A stretch of DNA of 64,000 nt from Micromonospora sp. C95. GTDB taxonomy: Bacteria > Actinomycetota > Actinomycetes > Mycobacteriales > Micromonosporaceae. Both the position numbers and the translations under genes were made by a program. Below are positions 1 to 8,627 of the stretch, piece by piece; the stretch's first letter is position 1; each line of letters starts with the position of its first letter. The notes beneath the pieces were generated by a model. The model saw only the letters and a program-made list of their open reading frames with translations, did not search any database and had not been told where the DNA came from. The DNA lies in contig NZ_JAGPXT010000015.1 in NCBI RefSeq assembly GCF_018070465.1, positions 73,672 to 137,671 on the forward strand, in the 5' to 3' direction.

Positions 1-288
1 CGGTCCGCCGCCACCTCGGCCCTGCCGGAGAACGCCACGGGCGTCGCGGGCAACGACGTCGACCCGAGCGACAACACCGACGACTTCGCGGTGGTCGTGG
101 CCGCCAAGGGTGGCTCCGGTGGTGGCGACAACGGTGACGGCCCCGGCCTGCCGGTCACCGGTGTGCAGGTTGGCCTGATCGGTGGTGTCGGCGCGGGTGT
201 GCTGGCCGCCGGTGTGGCCATGTTCCTGGTCGCCCGCCGTCGCCGGGTGGTCCTGGTGACCCCGGGTGACGAGAAGACGAACGCCTGA
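1..288 (+). CDS. C-terminal end of a cell-wall-anchored surface protein (5' truncated by window edge)
   Basis: Frame 1 is open from the first base and stops at TGA 286-288, giving the last 95 residues. The sequence shows an acidic stretch typical of extracellular beta-repeat domains (AGNDVDPSDNTDDF), a Gly/Asp-rich spacer, then an LPVTG sorting motif, a hydrophobic segment of about 22 residues and a positively charged tail (RRRR). This is the classical sortase-dependent sorting signal, so the mature protein is probably linked to peptidoglycan by a class E/F-like or housekeeping sortase. The N-terminal domains lie outside the window, so the binding or structural role cannot be named. Confidence 0.8.
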   Translation, partial: RSAATSALPENATGVAGNDVDPSDNTDDFAVVVAAKGGSGGGDNGDGPGLPVTGVQVGLIGGVGAGVLAAGVAMFLVARRRRVVLVTPGDEKTNA

Positions 289-334
289 GGTTCGTCCTCT
301 ATCGGCCCGCGCGGGCCGTTCACATAACGCACCG

Positions 335-372
335 CAGTGAGGGCGGGATGGGTGACCATCCCGCCCTCACTG
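335..372. terminator. 17-bp perfect hairpin after the surface-protein gene
   Basis: Arms 335-351 and 356-372 are perfect reverse complements of 17 bp with a 4-base loop. There is no clear U-run, as is usual in high-GC actinomycetes. The position 47 bases after the surface-protein stop and 53 bases before menG suits an intrinsic terminator that insulates the two. Confidence 0.75.
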
Positions 373-424
373 TGTGCCTCGACCCTGCCCGGGCGTTCGA
401 CCGCCGGGCTGGCAGAGTGAAGGG

Positions 425-1135
425 GTGAGCCGTACCCCGCAGGGCCAGCGCGCCAGTCTGGACAAGCAGCCGCACGAGGTCGCCGCGATGTTCGACGGTG
501 TCGCGGCCCGTTACGACCTGACCAACACCGTCCTCTCCTTCGGCCAGGACCGGTTCTGGCGGCGGGCCACCCGCGCCGCGCTCGCCCTGCGACCGGGCGA
601 CCGGGTGCTGGACGTGGGCGCGGGCACCGGCGTCTCCACCGCGGAACTCGCCCACTCCGGGGCGTACGCGGTCGGCGCCGACCTGTCCCTCGGCATGCTT
701 CACGCCGGCAAGCGCACCCGCCCGCAGGTGCCGCTGCTGGCCGGGGACGCCCTGCGGCTGCCCTTCGCCGACGCCAGTTTCGACGCGGTGACCATCTCCT
801 TCGCGTTGCGCAACGTCAGCGACACCGATGCCGCGCTGGCTGAGCTGGCCCGGGTGACCCGTCCGGGCGGCCGGCTGGTGGTCTGCGAGTTCAGTACCCC
901 GGTCAATCCCGCGTTCCGCACCATCTATCTGTCGTACCTGATGCGCTCGCTGCCGGCCGTGGCCCGCACGGTCTCCAGCAACCCCGACGCGTACGTCTAT
1001 CTCGCCGAGTCGATCCGGGCCTGGCCGGACCAGCCGGCACTGGCGGCGCGGGTGGCCGCGGCGGGCTGGGGTCGGGTGGCGTGGCGCAACCTGACCGGCG
1101 GCGTGGTGGCCCTGCACCGCGCGGTGCGGAGGTGA
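425..1135 (+). CDS. menG: Demethylmenaquinone methyltransferase MenG (UbiE family)
   Basis: This SAM-dependent enzyme makes menaquinone from demethylmenaquinone, the last ring methylation of the quinone pathway. The 236-residue length is normal for the family. The N-terminus carries the family signature around residues 21-48 (MFDGVAARYDLTNTVLSFG), followed by SAM motif I VLDVGAGTG at residues 61-69 and the ISFALRNVSD region typical of UbiE/MenG. GTG 425 is chosen because GAAGGG lies just upstream and conserved sequence begins soon after; a longer frame to 374 has no family support. It sits before the reductase and nuo genes that use or modify the same quinone. Confidence 0.93.
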   Translation: MSRTPQGQRASLDKQPHEVAAMFDGVAARYDLTNTVLSFGQDRFWRRATRAALALRPGDRVLDVGAGTGVSTAELAHSGAYAVGADLSLGMLHAGKRTRPQVPLLAGDALRLPFADASFDAVTISFALRNVSDTDAALAELARVTRPGGRLVVCEFSTPVNPAFRTIYLSYLMRSLPAVARTVSSNPDAYVYLAESIRAWPDQPALAARVAAAGWGRVAWRNLTGGVVALHRAVRR

Positions 1136-1183
1136 GCGTGGCTTCACCGCGGTAACCCGCTCATTTAGGGGAATAAGGCGATT

Positions 1184-1423
1184 ATGTCGCCTTTGCGGCT
1201 TAAGCTGGCCGACATGACGGATCCGAAGAATGTGGCCATCGGGGATGCCGCAGAGCTTGTCGAACAGCTCAAAGGGCTGGCCGGAGCGGATCCCGCCGAC
1301 GTGCGCCAGGTGGTCACCGAGGTGCTCGCGGCCCTGGACCGGGCCGCCGGTGGCACCTTGCGTGAGCAACTGCCCGAGACCATCCGGGCCGGCCTGGACG
1401 GCGCCGCTGCGGCGCGCCACTGA
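1184..1423 (+). CDS. Small hypothetical protein
   Basis: A 79-residue, mainly helical and acidic protein, not recognised. The central part (DAAELVEQLKGLAGADPADVRQVVTE) reads as two amphipathic helices without membrane segments or cysteines. ATG 1184 has GGGGAA about ten bases upstream; ATG 1214 would give a 69-residue product and is also possible. It lies alone between menG and the quinone reductase gene on the same strand. Codon use matches the neighbours, which favours a real gene. Confidence 0.55.
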   Translation: MSPLRLKLADMTDPKNVAIGDAAELVEQLKGLAGADPADVRQVVTEVLAALDRAAGGTLREQLPETIRAGLDGAAAARH

Positions 1424-1513
1424 GTGCCGCTCGCGAGCGCCGATCGGCGCATGTCAAAGGAGCCCCTGCCCTACCTGAGGCGTCGATCGGGCGGCCTTCC
1501 CGGCGTCCAGCAG

Positions 1514-1529
1514 GTTAGGTCGACCTAAC
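1514..1529. promoter_or_regulatory. 16-bp perfect palindrome, probable operator
   Basis: GTTAGGTCGACCTAAC is a perfect palindrome 84 bases before the reductase start at 1613. It is AT-richer than its surroundings, in a region with no gene. The half-site TTAGG resembles that of DtxR/IdeR boxes, but the half-site spacing is 4 rather than 9, so it does not fit that consensus. A TetR- or MarR-type dimer site is a reasonable guess. Confidence 0.45.
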
Positions 1530-1612
1530 AAGGCGAGCTTACGGCGTCGGTCATAGACTCGTCCCGGCTGGCTTGTGAAGCATTTCACGAGCAGGGCGGG
1601 GAGGAGGCGCTA

Positions 1613-2887
1613 ATGACCGCGGTGGAGAACGACGCCGACGTGATCGTCGTGGGCGCCGGTCCCGGTGGTTCGGCGACCGCGTACCACCTGGCTCGGCACG
1701 GCGTACGCGTGCTGCTGCTGGAGAAGACCGAGTTTCCCCGGGAGAAGGTCTGTGGCGACGGGCTGACCCCGCGCGCGGTGCGGCAGCTCGTCCGGATGGG
1801 GGTGGACACCTCCCCCGAGGCCGGCTGGCTGCACAACCGTGGCCTGCGGGTGATCGGTGGCGGTGTCCGGCTGGAGCTGGACTGGCCGGATCTGGCCAGC
1901 TTCCCGAGTTACGGCCTGGTGCGCACCCGACTCGACTTCGACGACCTGCTGGCCCAGCGCGCGGTGGCCGCCGGGGCCAAGCTGCGGACCAACGTGAACG
2001 TCATCGGACCGGTGCTGGACGGCGACGGTCGGGTGATCGGGGTGCAGGGCGAGGACGGGCCGGACAAGGCGCCGATCACCTTCCACGCCCCGCTGGTGGT
2101 GGCCGCGGACGGCGTCTCGGGCCGGTTCCCGCTCGCCCTCGGGCTGGCCAAGCGGGAGGACCGCCCGATCGGTGTCGCCGTCCGGCGCTACTACCGCTCC
2201 GAGGCCCGTCACGACGACGACTACCTGGAGTCCTGGCTGGAGCTGCGGGCCAAGGACACGAACGAACTGCTGCCCGGGTACGGCTGGATCTTCGGCCTCG
2301 GTGACGGCCGGGTCAACGTCGGGCTCGGCATCCTCAACTCGTCCTCGGCCTTCGGCAAGACGAACTACCGGCGGCTGCTCACCGACTGGCTGGCCAACAC
2401 GCCGCCGGAGTGGGGGATGACCGACGAGGCCAACGCCGAGGGCTCGATCCTCGGCGCCGCCCTGCCGATGGGGTTCAACCGGGTGCCGCACTACACCCGG
2501 GGGGTCATGCTGGTCGGCGACTCGGGCGGCATGGTCAACCCGTTCAACGGCGAGGGCATCGCGTACGCGATGGAGTCCGGCGAACTGGCCGCGGAGGTCG
2601 CGGTCCAGGCGCTCGCCCGACCGGCCGGCGTCGAGCGGGAGCGGGCCCTGATGGCGTACCCGCAGGAGTTGAAGACCCGGTTCGGCGGCTACTACCGGCT
2701 GGGCGGGGTCTTCGTGAAGCTGATCGGCCGGCCGGAGATCATGCGCGTCGCGACGAAGCACGGCATGCCACACCCCACGCTCATGCGCTTCGTGCTCAAG
2801 CTGCTGGCCAACCTCACCGACCCGCGTGGCGGTGACGCGATGGACCGGGTGATCAATGCGATGACCCGGGTCGCGCCGGCCGTGTAG
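1613..2887 (+). CDS. Geranylgeranyl reductase family FAD enzyme, probable menaquinone reductase (MenJ-like)
   Basis: A 424-residue flavoprotein. The N-terminal dinucleotide-binding motif VVGAGPGGSATAYHLA is at about residues 12-27, the family CGDGLTPRAV motif follows near residue 46, and the second FAD motif GDSGGMVNPFNGEGIAYA is near residue 300. The family reduces isoprenoid double bonds. In mycobacteria the homologue MenJ saturates one unit of the menaquinone tail, and the position between menG and nuoA makes that the likely role here. GAGGAG precedes the ATG by 6 bases. Archaeal-type lipid reductases share the family, so the substrate is inferred from context. Confidence 0.85.
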   Translation: MTAVENDADVIVVGAGPGGSATAYHLARHGVRVLLLEKTEFPREKVCGDGLTPRAVRQLVRMGVDTSPEAGWLHNRGLRVIGGGVRLELDWPDLASFPSYGLVRTRLDFDDLLAQRAVAAGAKLRTNVNVIGPVLDGDGRVIGVQGEDGPDKAPITFHAPLVVAADGVSGRFPLALGLAKREDRPIGVAVRRYYRSEARHDDDYLESWLELRAKDTNELLPGYGWIFGLGDGRVNVGLGILNSSSAFGKTNYRRLLTDWLANTPPEWGMTDEANAEGSILGAALPMGFNRVPHYTRGVMLVGDSGGMVNPFNGEGIAYAMESGELAAEVAVQALARPAGVERERALMAYPQELKTRFGGYYRLGGVFVKLIGRPEIMRVATKHGMPHPTLMRFVLKLLANLTDPRGGDAMDRVINAMTRVAPAV

Positions 2888-2907
2888 GGGCGCGGAGCAG
2901 GCAAGGT

Positions 2908-2934
2908 CCACCCCCGCCGGAGGGCGCGGGGTGG
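2908..2934 (+). terminator. Weak GC-rich hairpin between the reductase gene and nuoA
   Basis: CCACCCC at 2908-2914 pairs with GGGGTGG at 2928-2934, with further CGC/GCG pairing inside. It lies 20 bases after the reductase stop. It may be a terminator or an attenuator ahead of the nuo operon; the 62 bases that follow, AT-rich around 2940-2955, probably hold the nuo promoter. Confidence 0.4.
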
Positions 2935-2995
2935 GATGTGAATAGTGTGAAATTCGCCAACCACCGAGGGCAGGGAAGGACGAGCAGGAGAAAAT

Positions 2996-3361
2996 ATGTC
3001 GCTCTCGCCTTACGTACCCATCATCGGGCTGTTCGCCCTCGCCGCGGGTTTCGCGCTGTTCTCGATAGCCGCCGCCCGGTTCGCCGGCCCCCACCGCTAC
3101 AACAGGGCCAAGCTCGAAGCCTACGAGTGTGGGATCGAGCCTAGCCCGCAGCCGATCGGCGGCAGCCGGTTTCCGGTCAAGTTCTACCTGACGGCGATGC
3201 TCTTCATCGTCTTCGACGTGGAGATGATCTTCCTGTACCCGTGGGCGGTCTCCTTCGACATCCTGCCGGTCTTCGGGTTCGTCGCCATGTTGGTGTTCAT
3301 CGGTGCCGTCTTCGTCGCGTACGCCTACGAGTGGCGACGCGGCGGCCTGGACTGGGACTGA
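2996..3361 (+). CDS. nuoA: NADH-quinone oxidoreductase subunit A
   Basis: First gene of the complex I operon. The 121-residue membrane protein has three predicted transmembrane segments (about residues 7-28, 63-83 and 90-112). The long loop between the first two carries the conserved YECGIEP cysteine motif near the quinone channel, followed by the conserved FVVFDVEMIFLYPWA-type segment. The ATG is preceded by GAGCAGGAG. NuoA is part of the membrane arm next to the quinone site. nuoB follows after 13 bases. Confidence 0.96.
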   Translation: MSLSPYVPIIGLFALAAGFALFSIAAARFAGPHRYNRAKLEAYECGIEPSPQPIGGSRFPVKFYLTAMLFIVFDVEMIFLYPWAVSFDILPVFGFVAMLVFIGAVFVAYAYEWRRGGLDWD

Positions 3362-3374
3362 GGAAGGAACCGCT

Positions 3375-4052
3375 ATGGGTATCGAGGAGAAACTCCCCGC
3401 CGGTGTCCTGCTCACCTCGGTGGAGAAGCTGGTCAACTGGTCGCGCAAGTCGTCGGTCTGGGGCGCCACGTTCGGCCTGGCCTGCTGCGCGATCGAGATG
3501 ATGGCCGCCGGTGGTCCGCACTACGACATGGGTCGCTGGGGCATGGAGGTCTTCCGGGCCTCGCCCCGGCAGGCCGACCTGATGATCGTCGCCGGCCGGG
3601 TGAGTCAGAAGATGGCCCCGGTGCTGCGCCAGATCTACGACCAGATGGCCGAGCCCCGCTGGGTGCTCTCCATGGGCGTCTGCGCCAGCAGCGGCGGCAT
3701 GTTCAACAACTACGCCATCGTGCAGGGCGTCGACCACGTCGTACCGGTCGACATGTACCTCCCGGGCTGCCCGCCCCGGCCGGAGATGCTCATCGACGCG
3801 ATCCTCAAGCTGCGCGAGAAGATCGGCCACGAGCCACTCGGCCCGAACGGTCGCAAGATGCTTGCCGCCCGCGAGGCGCGCGGTGACGTGCCGGTGGTGC
3901 CGTACGGCTCGATGCCGTCGTCGTACCGCAACGACAAGGCCCGGCGGGCCGAGTGGACGAAGGCCGTCCGCGAGGGCCGCGAGGAGCAGTTGCGGATCGA
4001 GAACTGGATGAAGGCCCAGAACCACCTCCACCCGTACGGGGGGATCAAGTGA
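3375..4052 (+). CDS. nuoB: NADH-quinone oxidoreductase subunit B
   Basis: The 225-residue peripheral-arm subunit holds cluster N2, the last iron-sulfur centre before menaquinone. The four cysteine ligands are visible in FGLACCAIEMM, MGVCASSGG and PGCPPRPE. The C-terminus carries a charged extension of about 45 residues beyond the core, common in actinobacterial NuoB. ATG 3375 follows GGAAGGAAC. The stop overlaps the nuoC start (GTGA), so translation of the two is probably coupled. Confidence 0.96.
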   Translation: MGIEEKLPAGVLLTSVEKLVNWSRKSSVWGATFGLACCAIEMMAAGGPHYDMGRWGMEVFRASPRQADLMIVAGRVSQKMAPVLRQIYDQMAEPRWVLSMGVCASSGGMFNNYAIVQGVDHVVPVDMYLPGCPPRPEMLIDAILKLREKIGHEPLGPNGRKMLAAREARGDVPVVPYGSMPSSYRNDKARRAEWTKAVREGREEQLRIENWMKAQNHLHPYGGIK

Positions 4053-4780
4053 CTGACGACAAGCCGACCACCGGCGGCGTGCCGGTCCCGGTGACGCCGG
4101 CCGGCGCGACCAGCGGCGCGCCCGCCGAGTTCCCGCCGGCCGCACCGGCCGGTCGGGGCATGTTCGGCAACCAGGGCACCGGTGACGTCTCCGGATTCGG
4201 CGGACTGGTCCGCCAGCACCGCGAGATCGAGGACTCACCCCGACCGTACGGCGGCTACTTCGACGAGGTACGGGATGCGCTGGAGGAGGCGTACCCGGCG
4301 TTCGGCGAGGCGATCGAGAAGGTCGTGGTCGACCGGGGTGAGCTGACCCTGCACATCCGCCCGGAGCGGATCGCCGAGGTCTGCCAGGTGATGCGGGACG
4401 ACCCGGCGCTGCGTTTCGAGCTGTGCTCGTCGGTGTCCGGCGTGGACTACCTGGGCGCCGACGAGCGCCGGCTGCACGTCGTCTACCAGCTCACCTCGAT
4501 GACCTACCGGCGCCAGGTCCGGCTGGAGGCCGCCGTGAGCGCCGAGGAACCGCACCTGCCCAGCGTCACGAGCGTCTACCCGACCGCCGACTGGCAGGAG
4601 CGGGAGGCGTACGACATGTTCGGTGTCGTCTTCGACGGTCACCCGGCGCTGACCCGGATCCTCATGCCGGACGACTGGGAGGGTCACCCGCAGCGCAAGG
4701 ACTACCCCCTCGGCGGCGTGCCCGTGGAGTACAAGGGCGCCGAGATCCCGCCGCCCGACAAGCGGAGGTCTTACCAATGA
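4049..4780 (+). CDS. nuoC: NADH-quinone oxidoreductase subunit C
   Basis: A 243-residue peripheral-arm subunit of the 30-kDa family. The family signature is seen as EREAYDMFGVVFDGHP, followed by the RILMPDDWEGHPQRKDYPLG motif. The first 45 residues form a Pro/Ala/Thr-rich extension not present in enterobacterial NuoC. GTG 4049 overlaps the nuoB stop and the TGA overlaps the nuoD ATG. NuoC and NuoD are separate here, unlike the fused NuoCD of enterobacteria. Confidence 0.95.
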   Translation: MTDDKPTTGGVPVPVTPAGATSGAPAEFPPAAPAGRGMFGNQGTGDVSGFGGLVRQHREIEDSPRPYGGYFDEVRDALEEAYPAFGEAIEKVVVDRGELTLHIRPERIAEVCQVMRDDPALRFELCSSVSGVDYLGADERRLHVVYQLTSMTYRRQVRLEAAVSAEEPHLPSVTSVYPTADWQEREAYDMFGVVFDGHPALTRILMPDDWEGHPQRKDYPLGGVPVEYKGAEIPPPDKRRSYQ

Positions 4781-6102
4781 CCGGGTCGAACTACGCCACC
4801 GAGCGCGAGACGACCGAGGGCCGGGTCTTCACCGTCACCGGTGGGGACTGGGACGACGTCGTCGCCGGCGTCGATCCGATCAACGAGGGTCGGATCGTCG
4901 TCAACATGGGCCCGCAGCACCCGTCCACGCACGGCGTGCTCCGGCTGATCCTCGAGCTGGAGGGCGAGACGGTCCGGGAGGCCCGCTCGGTCGTCGGCTA
5001 CCTGCACACCGGCATCGAGAAGAACCTGGAGTACCGCAACTGGGTGCAGGGTTCGACCTTCGTGACCCGGATGGACTACCTCTCGCCGATCTTCAACGAG
5101 ACGGCGTACTCGCTGGCCGTGGAGAAGCTGCTCGGCATCACCGACGACGTCACCGAGCGGGCCAACACCATCCGGGTGCTCATGATGGAGCTGAACCGGA
5201 TCTCCTCCCACCTGGTCTGGCTGGCCACCACCGGCATGGAGCTGGGCGCGATCTCGATCATGCTCTACGGCTTCCGGGAGCGCGAGTACATCCTGGAGAT
5301 CTTCGAGCTGATCACCGGCCTGCGGATGAACCACGCGTACGTCCGGCCGGGCGGCGTCGCCCAGGACGTGCCGGACGAGGCGATCGTCAAGATCCGTGAG
5401 TTCCTCAAGGTGATGCCGAAGCGCCTCAAGGAGTACGAGGACCTGCTCTCCGGCCAGCCGATCTGGTTGGAGCGGACGCAGAACGTGGCGGTGCTCGACG
5501 TGACCGGCTGCCTGGCCCTCGGGGTCACCGGCCCGGTGCTCCGCTCCGCCGGCCTGGCCTGGGACCTGCGCAAGACCATGCCGTACTGCGGCTACGAGAC
5601 GTACGAGTTCGACGTGCCGACCCACCCCGACGGCGACGTCTGGGGCCGCTACCTGGTCCGGCTGGCCGAGATCCGCGAGTCGTTGAAGCTTGTCGAGCAG
5701 GCGCTGGACCGGCTCAAGCCGGGCCCGGTGATGGTGGCCGACAAGAAGATCGCCTGGCCGGCACAGCTGGCCATCGGCGTCGACGGCATGGGCAACTCGC
5801 TGGAGCACGTCGCGAAGATCATGGGCCAGTCGATGGAGTCCCTGATCCACCACTTCAAGCTGGTGACGGAGGGCTTCCGGGTGCCGCCGGGCCAGGTGTA
5901 CGTGGCGATCGAGTCGCCGCGTGGCGAGCTGGGCGTGCACGCCGTTTCCGACGGTGGGACCCGGCCGTACCGGGTGCACTACCGGGAACCGAGTTTCGTC
6001 AACCTCCAGGCCCTGCCGGCGATGGCCGAGGGTGGCCTGATCGCCGACGTGATCGCCGGCGGCGCCTCACTGGACCCTGTCATGGGAGGTTGTGACCGGT
6101 GA
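4777..6102 (+). CDS. nuoD: NADH-quinone oxidoreductase subunit D
   Basis: The 441-residue 49-kDa subunit forms most of the quinone-binding pocket with NuoB. The conserved NMGPQHPSTHGVLRL motif is at about residues 44-58, and the family RNWVQGSTFVTRMDY and HAYVRPGGVAQD segments are intact. The C-terminus ends in the expected DPVMGGCDR, as in functional family members. The start ATGA overlaps the nuoC stop. The 109-base gap to nuoE is filled by a repeat and a mini-ORF. Confidence 0.96.
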   Translation: MTGSNYATERETTEGRVFTVTGGDWDDVVAGVDPINEGRIVVNMGPQHPSTHGVLRLILELEGETVREARSVVGYLHTGIEKNLEYRNWVQGSTFVTRMDYLSPIFNETAYSLAVEKLLGITDDVTERANTIRVLMMELNRISSHLVWLATTGMELGAISIMLYGFREREYILEIFELITGLRMNHAYVRPGGVAQDVPDEAIVKIREFLKVMPKRLKEYEDLLSGQPIWLERTQNVAVLDVTGCLALGVTGPVLRSAGLAWDLRKTMPYCGYETYEFDVPTHPDGDVWGRYLVRLAEIRESLKLVEQALDRLKPGPVMVADKKIAWPAQLAIGVDGMGNSLEHVAKIMGQSMESLIHHFKLVTEGFRVPPGQVYVAIESPRGELGVHAVSDGGTRPYRVHYREPSFVNLQALPAMAEGGLIADVIAGGASLDPVMGGCDR

Positions 6103-6212
6103 GCGCGAGGAGTGAGCTTGCGAGCCCCATCCGCCCGCGCGAGGAGAGAGCGGAGCGAGCCCCGCAGTCGCGGGCAGACGCCGGTGCAGTCGGGAACGGA
6201 AGGCGACGCTGA
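6099..6212 (+). CDS. Mini-ORF spanning the nuoD-nuoE gap (37 codons)
   Basis: GTG 6099 overlaps the nuoD stop as GTGA, and the frame stays open for 37 codons until TGA 6210-6212, whose last base is the first base of the nuoE ATG (TGATG). The putative peptide is very basic and low in complexity (begins MSARSELASPIRPREER) and resembles no known protein. The likely role is to carry ribosomes across the gap so that nuoE is translationally coupled to nuoD. Whether a stable peptide is made is unknown. Similar mini-ORFs fill the F/G, L/M and M/N gaps. Confidence 0.4.
   Translation: MSARSELASPIRPREERAERAPQSRADAGAVGNGRRR
6140..6211 (+). repeat. Intercistronic repeat, copy 1 (before nuoE)
   Basis: The core GAGCCCCGCAGTCGCG is shared with copies at 8573-8623 and 17766-17800. 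The downstream part CAGTCGGGAACGGAAGGC matches CAGTCGCGAACGAAAGGC of copy 3. Each copy ends with a GAAAGG-like ribosome-binding site just before the next nuo start. This copy appears partly duplicated within the gap. Confidence 0.65.
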
Positions 6213-7248
6213 TGACTGTCTTCACCGATGAGACGCGGACCCGGGCGCGGGAGATCATCGCCCGCTACCCGGCGGACCGGTCCCGTTCGGCCCTGCTGCC
6301 GCTGCTGCACCTGGTGCAGGCCGAGGAGGGCTACGTCTCCCCGGCCGGTGTGGCGTTCTGCGCAGAGGTGCTCGGCCTGAACAAGGCCCAGGTCGGCGCG
6401 GTGGCCAGCTTCTACACCATGTACAAGCGCCGGCCGACCGGTGACTGGCTGGTGAGCGTCTGCACCAACACCATGTGCAATGTGCTCGGTGGCCAGGAGG
6501 TCTACGACACCCTCGCCGAGCACCTGGGCGTCGGGCACGACGAGACCACCGGCGACGGCAAGATCACGCTGGAGCACGCGGAGTGCCTGGCGGCCTGCGA
6601 CTACGGCCCGGTGATGACCGTCAACTACGACTTCTTCGACGGAGTCGACCCGCAGACCGCGGTCGGCGTGGTCGACGAGCTGCGCGCCGGTGGCCGGCCC
6701 ACGCCGAGCCGGGGTGCCCGCCTCTGCACGCTCAAGGAGATGGCGGTCCAGCTCGCCGGCTTCGCCGACGAGCGGGAGGGTGCCGTCGCCGACGGGGTGC
6801 CGGGCGAGCCGACGCTGCGCGGTCTGCGCCTGGCCCAGCAGCACGGCATCTCGGCACCGGGCTTCGACCCGAACACCCCGATCCGCAGCGGCAAGGCAGG
6901 CGACAAGCCCGCGCCGGCGACCCCGGCGAAGGCCGCGCCGACCGGCAGCACCGCACCCGACGTCGCGGCACCGGACCGCAAGTCGCCGCAGGTGCGTACC
7001 GCCGAGACCCGGCAGCCGGACGCGAAGACCGCGGTCCCGGACGCTCCCGGCACCAAGGTCCCCGTTGACGGGCAGCCGCCTGCGGCGGGCGACGCCCGGG
7101 CGGCGGAGGCCGCCGGCGCGGCGGCCAACAAGCCGGCGGGTGACGCCAAGCCGGCCGGCGACGACACCGGGGCGCAGGAGCGCAACCTCAGGGAAGCGGA
7201 GTCCAACGGCGGTGGCCAGGACTCCGCACACGACAAGGGGGCTCAGAA

Positions 7249-7252
<4 letters not shown>
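6212..7252 (+). CDS. nuoE: NADH-quinone oxidoreductase subunit E with long C-terminal tail
   Basis: The 24-kDa subunit of the NADH module carries the [2Fe-2S] cluster N1a. The ligands are visible as C84-x4-C89 (CTNTMC) and C125-x3-C129 (CLAAC). The thioredoxin-like domain occupies roughly residues 1-165. From about residue 225 to 346 the protein is an Ala/Pro/Lys/Asp-rich, probably disordered tail; family members are usually 160-250 residues long. The ATG follows GGAAGGCGACGCTG. The stop overlaps the nuoF start (GTGA). Confidence 0.94.
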
Positions 7253-8564
<1,312 letters not shown>

Positions 8565-8565
<1 letters not shown>

Positions 8566-8627
8566 TGCGAGTGCGAGGAGTGAGCGGAGCGAGCCCCGCA
8601 GCCGCGAGCGAAAGGCGAGCACTGTGA
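8565..8627 (+). CDS. Mini-ORF spanning the nuoF-nuoG gap (20 codons)
   Basis: ATG 8565 shares one base with the nuoF stop (TGATG), and the frame ends at TGA 8625-8627, which overlaps the nuoG start as GTGA. The predicted peptide is MRVRGVSGASPAAASERRAL, with no similarity recognised. It lies wholly on the intercistronic repeat. The exact joining of both overlaps suggests a translational relay rather than a functional peptide. Confidence 0.4.
8573..8623 (+). repeat. Intercistronic repeat, copy 2 (before nuoG)
   Basis: Carries GCGAGGAGTGAGC, the shared core GAGCCCCGCAGCCGCG and then AGCGAAAGGCGAGC, which supplies the nuoG ribosome-binding site. It is the most complete of the three copies inside the nuo operon. 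Confidence 0.65.

Noticed and set aside
1514..1529. DtxR/IdeR iron box
   Set aside because: The half-sites match in sequence but their spacing (4 instead of 9) does not fit the 19-bp consensus.
1610..3469. Long open frame on the minus strand opposite the reductase, nuoA and nuoB genes
   Set aside because: It is antisense to well-identified genes, rich in Arg/His/Pro/Gln from reversed high-GC codons, and has no recognisable domain.
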